Positions 10,650 to 64,000 of a stretch of DNA of 64,000 bases are shown one piece after another. The translations under genes were made by a program, and so were the position numbers. Within the stretch, counting starts at the first letter, position 1. Each line of letters opens with the position of its first letter. The stretch lies in assembly GCA_028564705.1 (NCBI GenBank), contig JAPXFQ010002705.1, positions 1,364,001 through 1,428,000 of the forward strand. The letters run 5' to 3'. The stretch comes from Apricaphanius iberus. Lineage: Eukaryota; Chordata; Actinopteri; Cyprinodontiformes; Aphaniidae. A model generated the notes under the pieces. The model was not told the DNA's origin. It saw nothing but the letters and a program-made list of their open reading frames with translations, and ran no database searches.

Positions 10650-11560
10650 AGGGATGTTCGATATTATCGACCTAAAGTCATTATCAGCCGATATTGTCAT
10701 TAAAATGTAATATCGGAAATTATCGGTATCAGTTTTTATTTTTTCAGTAAGATGAGTTTTGCACACCATACACATATTATATATCAAACTCTTCAGCTAC
10801 TTGTTTTCTCTCTCATAATGTAAAAATATGACAGATTTGAGGTTTAGTTTTTGAGATATTATTTGTTTGAGACAACTTTTAATTTAAGATAACTTTAACA
10901 AAGAACTGAATTTTGTTTACTGGGCTCTAATCTTTCACCGTTTCCTCTTTGTGACACTGTTTTAATTTGCACATTTGGTTACTTGAAAGATGGCTAATTA
11001 AGTCAATGTTGTTGTTCGATTGTATTAAATTTTGGCCACTGGCCAGTTACATGTAGAGCTAAATTAATGCAGTGATTAAGCCCACTTTATTTTTAAGATT
11101 GTAATACCCAAAGTAGGTTAATTATTGGCCCTGCTTAAATGTTTGCTGTTTTTTTATTTTTTATTCTCGTTTCGGTTGTTTCCACTTTACATCAATGCTA
11201 TAAAGGTATAATGTTGTTTACATTTTCTAAAAGTAGAAATTTGTCCTGATTGGGGGGTCTTTGTCACTATTCTCTGTGTGAGAAAATATTCAGGCTACTT
11301 TTGAAGACAAAATAAAAATGGCACCTTTTTCAATTGCCTAACTAAAATTCTAGTACTTATTACATTTTCTAAATTTTTAAAACTCAAGTATGCATGATAC
11401 AAGATATTTCATTGTAGTTACCTAAAAGGGTTTAGTAGTTTTTGTTTTTTATGAGGGAGGGTCCCCACATATCGGTTTATATCGGTATCGGAAATTATGA
11501 GTTAGGCTATATCGGTAATCTGTAGAAAAGCCAGTATCGAACATCCATAACATCCCTAAT
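10649..11560. mobile_element. MITE-like element with TAGGGATGTTCGATA termini
   Basis: The left end is TAGGGATGTTCGATATTATC. The right end in reverse complement is TTAGGGATGTTATGGATGTT followed by CGATACTGG, so the terminal word is partly duplicated. AT-rich non-coding interior with TATCGG-rich sub-ends. It sits inside a TA microsatellite, consistent with insertion at TA-rich DNA. Non-autonomous; superfamily not assigned. Confidence 0.65.
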
Positions 11561-12423
11561 ATATATATATATATATATATACTAATATATATATATAAGT
11601 TTTCTTTTCTGTTATTTTTGAGTCCTAATGTCAAAATGTGATTTTGAAAAAAACAGTGATTTTTACAGAAATGTTTTAGTGGCTGTCCAGCAGATGATCT
11701 TCAACATCCTCCATGAAGAGGTTAAATCAATGCTTACTGAGTGATATTCAAGCATATCAATTGTGAACTGAATGGAAGGATAAAGTTTTTGACAAAGAAA
11801 CTAGTGAGGCTGGCCCACTGTATTGCACTGGCTCTGTTTGGCTCCTCGGCCCCTCCCTTTTTGTTACTCAATTGAAACATGACACTGGTAGTTATGGTGT
11901 AATAATTGTGCCATGAGCAGGCAGCCATCAAACAAATAATTTTTGGTTGTGAACATTTACATCTCACACATGATAGATCAATATCGATTCTGTGCTCACA
12001 CTCAGCTAGTCTGGATTAACAATTTAAGAGTATCTGTAGATGAACCACACCAGCCAATAACAATTATTTTTTTCTTTCAATCAGGGTATTCCTTGCAAAT
12101 ATAGTGTTTGCTTAGATTAGAAAAAAAAAATTAGGCTACAATCAAAAAATATAACACTTAATGTAAGGATTGAGAGAACATAATAAAGACTAGTATTTAG
12201 TTAAGCATATAAATATGATTAAGAATTAATAAGAATAAATAAGAATTTACACATAAGTGCCACTTTGGAACAAATCAGAAAATATACTTATTTTCTAATT
12301 CACTGAGCTGCATATGTATGCATTTAAAATATAACCTCACAAGTACAACCAAATTGTTTTTGTGACACATGGTAATAAGTTTCGTTTTCATAGCTGGCTC
12401 ATAACCCACCATATAAACATAAG

Positions 12424-12815
12424 TAGGGCTGTGTTGGGGAAAAAAAAAAGATCCTGAATCGATTCTTATAAAAATTCTAAGAAGAATTCTAAGAATCGAA
12501 TTAAAATAAAATTATTTAACATTGTTCCCTTTTTCACAGTTTAAATAGAAACAAAAAATCCAGACAGGCGTTTTAAGGCTTAGTTCTAAAAGTGTTGATA
12601 GTTTTTTTTTCCTGGTAAATTGTCCCTCACTCAGTGTTAAGTCATTCAATTACAGGCATATAATTAATATAACAGCTAAAAAAAATGGTTTTAATAGCGC
12701 TGACCCATATCTATGTCGAACTGGATCAGATTGAATCAGATCGTGATAATCAATTCCCACTCTTGAGAAACAGAATCCGATCGATTCCTGAAATTTGAAT
12801 CGATGCCCAGCCCTA
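12424..12815. mobile_element. hAT-like MITE, family A copy 1
   Basis: The ends are TAGGGCTGTGTTGG and, in reverse complement, TAGGGCTGGGCATCG, with GAATCGATT-rich sub-ends. It is related in inverted orientation to the copy at 34357-34768: both carry the run read as CACGATCTGAT then CAATCTGATCCAG. No clear 8-bp duplication remains. Confidence 0.68.
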
Positions 12816-12958
12816 CAAATAAATAAAATAAGAGCATTTCTTTCTCTAAAAGTCTGATACTACAACTATGTTTGTGGATTGAATTTGTGGGTTAAGCTGG
12901 AAGACGATAAATGTGAATGTGGAGCACGGATATAAGCATGTGGGAGTTGTAGTCTTAC

Positions 12959-13030
12959 CTCTTATGTATGCGGAGAGCTCAATGAAGATATTTGGAGCTG
13001 TACAGGCTGGTTACAGCTGAGCTGATTTCC
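12959..13030 (-). promoter_or_regulatory. ifi44l: Candidate 5' UTR exon / promoter area of the IFI44-like gene
   Basis: A consensus donor AAGAG|GTAAGA at 12959/12958 on the minus strand lies upstream of the acceptor used at 10328. GAAACGC words occur nearby (13044 and 13145) but do not match the GAAANNGAAA interferon response element well. The upstream exon limit is a guess. Confidence 0.3.
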
Positions 13031-16000
13031 TTGCAGTTCTCAGAAGAAACGCAACTCAAGACTCAGACTTCTGAAGAGGCGGAGCAAGTAGTTTATCAGA
13101 GTTTAACTTGTGTCAGAGCACCTTTGAGCGGGCGTGTGTGAGATTGAAACGCACACGCTTCAAATTATTGTTCCTTCACATAGATGTGTGTGCTCAGATC
13201 AGTATCACTGCATGTCTGCTTGTGCTGGTTAAGAGCCGATAGATGCATACAGGTAATTAAAGCATGAATAACTGTTTGAACATTGCATTTGGACAGAACT
13301 AGACCTCAAATAAAAAACGGACCCAGCACAGAGAGGGATCATAACATGGGGTCCGGCTGCTATCAGGTCTAAATACCAGGAGGTAAGTGGCATCAAACTC
13401 CTGGTGGTCATAGCAACATCTGATGTTTGATGAACTTAACATTTACAAGACAAATACTGAGGAATTATCAAAGAATTGTAAAAAAGACAAATTTGCTCTG
13501 TGTTCAAACTGTTGTTTCAATAAGAGGCTGAGTTTTCATGAACAAAATGAAGTTTATTAATGCAGCGGAAACGATTTCTGTACAGGGAAACAGGGAAGTC
13601 AGATCAGCCTCAGAGGCATCTGTAACAGGACTGAGATCTCAACAACAAACTGTAAACTACACATCACCACCCATCTCTAATCGGAATCCTCCGCTGCTTC
13701 CGGGTCTCTGATACTAACTGAATCAGATTGGGAATGAGTCGATCTCTTCTCAGCAACAGTCATCGGATAAAAACAAACGTCTTAAAATAGTGTTTAAAAT
13801 ATCCACGTTTGGTTAGTGCACATAACAGGCGGGAGCTCCCTCCGGCATGGCCGCAGTTCACCTGGTTTAACAACTTCCACTCACAGTCCAACGAGAACAG
13901 AGAAGAGGGAATGTTCTGGAAAAGTGACATAAATCCCGGGATTAAGATGTCATTTGGCTGAGAACGATACAACAATTACGGTCAGGGTGGTGCAGATGGG
14001 CCGCAGCGCAGAGGAAGACCGTGGAGAGGCTCTTATGGCACAGCTGACGCTCTCAGATACTCACAATGGCTTTTTGCCTCTTCAGCCAGCCGCTTCAGTC
14101 ATCAACAGAAAAGGCAGCAAAGTGAAGAAGAAGAAACGGTTCGACTTCCAACGCTTGAGTTACAGTAGACACACAAACACGCATAAAGTACAGGCGGGAT
14201 TGGTACGGGTCCAAAGGCCGACTTCAGTGTCAACCGGAGAGGGGAATAAAGCAGAGCAGCTTCTCTGTTCGTGAAGCTAAAGTGCATCAACGCTCGAGCA
14301 ACGTGTACATTTTTGGCAAAAGAATCGTCCTGAATAAACCTTGAATATTACATATTTTTCAGTTTTTGTGTTTGACGCCATCTGAAACCTGCTATAGATC
14401 ATAAATGTACTTTAAATAGGAGGATTTTGTGCTTTTATTGGCTACAAACTGAGGGCAAAAAAGAAAAATAGGAACAGGGGTATTGGCACGATCATACAGA
14501 TGGCTTCAGCAGAGTTTGGCAATGAGTCAGCAATACTCAAGTTGCTTCTTAAAGTCATGAAATAAACTGTTCATTGTGAGACAGATGTTTGATAATCTGG
14601 GTGCTGTCTGCGCACAAGTGTTTAGAGTCAGAATGGTAACTTTCTATCTTAAACAATGGAAAAATCCAGTTTTTCTCTAACAGAAGCTAGTTTTCTGTGA
14701 CACGGGTTTTAAAAAGTAGCAGATATAGCATTCATATGGGTTTAATGAGAGGCTGGAGAAATCACTAGAGAGACCAGAGTTTTCTCTGGACGTAGGAGAA
14801 TGGCGTCAGTTATTGAGCACCACTTTCCAAGAGGATTACAATAGTTAGGTACACACCATCTTCCAGGTATTTTTTTTTTCTATTTACACAGAAATAGTTA
14901 ATTTTCCTAAATCAATGTTTGAATTTCTGTTTCTAAACGGTTCTTTCCAAACTCAGCATTCACTTCCAGAAACGTCTTCCATCCGATGAAATGAGGTAAA
15001 ACGTTTTTTCCAGCCACGAACCGGATTAGAGGGAATAACGTTGCTACAGTCCGGCTCAGAGCATTGTGCTCCCCCAACTGTTGCTGTGCACTGCCATTTA
15101 GCTGGCTGAAAAACAAACTGAACTGGAACAGAAAAGCGTCACCCTTTAATCTTACTGAATTGCTGCTTTGAAACTACAGTTGCCAAGCCTCGACTGGTTT
15201 GTCTGCAAACCGTCTAGCATTGCAAACATCTTAACTAATTACCCAGCTAATATTAACTCTTTAAAGAACAAAATGACAACAAATGCATTCTATTTTCATG
15301 CCTAAAAAAAACTATTTATGAACGCTATAGAATAAAACTGTAATAATCCAAGTTTATTTAGCAATAGCAGGAATAATCGTTGCATTCCGGTTTTAAATAA
15401 AAGTGATAAGATCACGTTCTAGATTTTAGATTCATAGTTTTGTGAAAAATGGCGTGATATATTTTTACTCAAGATTCTGTTAGAGACCCAAACGGGCCAA
15501 CACCTAGCAGTCCCCAGACAGCTTACTTTTAAGACTATGTTGTTTCACATAACCCAATATGTGCCTACATTCTGAAACAGATTTGGCCTCTTGTCACATT
15601 TTATGAGCTAAATATGAAACAGGAATTAACCTGAATTAATAAAAGTTGTAAAACAGAAAAGATATAATTTGTGTACCTGCTGTTCAGCTGGAACTGATAA
15701 CAGGTTGAACACGGGGTGCGGCGAACAGAAACTCCCTGCAGGTCGTCCCTGTTTGGCTCCTCTGCGTTTGGACCTGACCCAATCCCTCCTCACACACTGT
15801 GCTTACATTACATCAACATCTACAGAGATGAGATTCAACTTCCAAACAGTAGAAAAGAAATATAAGAACTTTTCTGTGTCTTTTCTTTAAAGAACTGTAC
15901 AAGATTATTTAAAATTAAAAAAAGTCAACAATTAGTTATACATATCTATAAGACAACATTGCATACGTTATATTACTATAAAGAATGGCAACTTCTGTGA

Positions 16001-16207
16001 TGCTTTAATTTACTACAGTAGGCAGTATTCCTTTCTTTAGAGTGCTGGGCGTTCCTGTATTAAAGAGGGTGGATGTACACGGTTATATTTTTAACAGTAG
16101 GTGTATAAAACTACTGTGATGGAGCACCATCGTTTAAAATCACGTCCTATTTTTTAAAACTGAGAGCAGGTTTGTGTTTCAGCTACTAGAAAAATCCAAT
16201 AGTGACC
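13031..16207. other. Intergenic region between the IFI44-like gene and rabgap1l
   Basis: No supported gene. Short open frames (for example 13954-14274 plus) lack domains and introns that fit. Some common fish-repeat words occur (CACAAGATGGCGCTA near 16235). The expected promoter of the IFI44-like gene lies in the left part. Confidence 0.4.
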
Positions 16208-16213
16208 TTTATT
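16208..16213 (-). terminator. rabgap1l: Polyadenylation signal of rabgap1l
   Basis: AATAAA on the minus strand, about 360 bases past the stop codon at 16574-16576. It is the first canonical signal in the 3' UTR. Confidence 0.5.
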
Positions 16214-16573
16214 TCTCTGCACTATTGACAACCATCCACAAGATGGCGCTAACTGACCTTTAAGACCCTCGTAAATGCTGATTTTTACACTGACAGATGA
16301 ACTTTAAGCTAATCTTGATGCTTCACCGTCTCACCGGACTCTGTTGCTGTAGAGCACAGAACATCTCCAGACACTTTAGTCTCTTTTTTTGGAGCACACT
16401 TCCTGTCCTCCTCTTCTTTTCGCAGTCGACAAATTTAGGAAGCTCCAATTTGCCCATCCGCTGAAACAAAAGGAATACTGTATTTCTCCTTCACTTTTTT
16501 CTTCCGCCTTCGTTTGCGTCGCTAGTGTGCATCCTGCAGGGGAACATTGGGGGACATGGTGAAGGAGGTCCAG

Positions 16574-63810
<47,237 letters not shown>

Positions 63811-64000
63811 CTGCAAGAGAACAAAAAAGAGAAGGGAAAAGTTTAAACTGGTTGTTTTATCCGCAACAAACATGAAATGGCAGCAACAAATATTTGGGGT
63901 CTGTTACATTCATTGCTTAACCCAAAGTTACCATGGTGCTGGCTTTCAAACTTAAGAGATGTGTTGTGAGCAGTTTAATGCTTTAGATCTTCCTTTTAAA

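Noticed and set aside
13040..13150. Interferon-stimulated response element upstream of the IFI44-like gene
   Set aside because: GAAACGC words are present but the second GAAA half-site is missing in each case.
13954..14274. 106-codon plus-strand open frame
   Set aside because: No recognisable domain, low-complexity KVKKKK stretch, no splice context and no link to a neighbouring gene.

Overview
This window looks like a piece of a teleost (ray-finned fish) chromosome. It is AT-rich, has vertebrate-style split genes with GT-AG introns, and carries a typical fish repeat load: L2-type and L1/Tx1-type LINEs, many Tc1-like and hAT-like DNA transposons, a tRNA-derived SINE and TA/TG microsatellites. 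The species cannot be fixed from the sequence. Two protein-coding genes can be reconstructed exon by exon, both on the minus strand. No tRNA, rRNA or CRISPR features were seen.

Region 1 (1-2.4 kb) is repeat debris: an L2-like LINE fragment, a possible LTR remnant and a second LINE on the minus strand. Region 2 (2.56-10.3 kb, possibly with a 5' UTR exon near 12.96 kb) is an interferon-induced protein 44-like (IFI44L family) gene. It has seven coding exons whose phases all agree: a TLDc domain exon, a 49-nt linker exon and five GTPase-like exons, for 448 codons in all. One in-frame TAA at codon 268, just after the DTMG (G3) motif, interrupts it. Its second intron holds a three-layer transposon nest: a DNA element, an L1-like LINE flanked by a 158-bp direct repeat, and an L2 LINE inside the L1.

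Region 3 (10.3-16.2 kb) is the 5' flank of that gene plus intergenic sequence with MITE-like elements. Region 4 (16.2 kb to the right edge) is the 3' half of rabgap1l, a Rab GTPase-activating protein with a TBC domain and a coiled-coil tail. Twelve coding exons, every one a multiple of three bases and joined in phase 0, encode the C-terminal half of the TBC domain and the whole coiled-coil tail (445 residues). The 5' part lies beyond base 64000.

The rabgap1l introns hold two sets of likely alternative first or internal exons. One at 38.05-38.17 kb starts a 41-residue leader and would give a TBC-less coiled-coil isoform. A pair at 51.76-52.44 kb encodes a proline-rich segment that joins in phase to exon 47.6 kb. 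Two further open segments at 36.5-36.7 and 37.4-37.5 kb may be unrecognised coding exons. The rest of the introns is mostly decayed Tc1-like elements, hAT MITEs (three with clear 8-bp target duplications) and sequence in which I recognise nothing.
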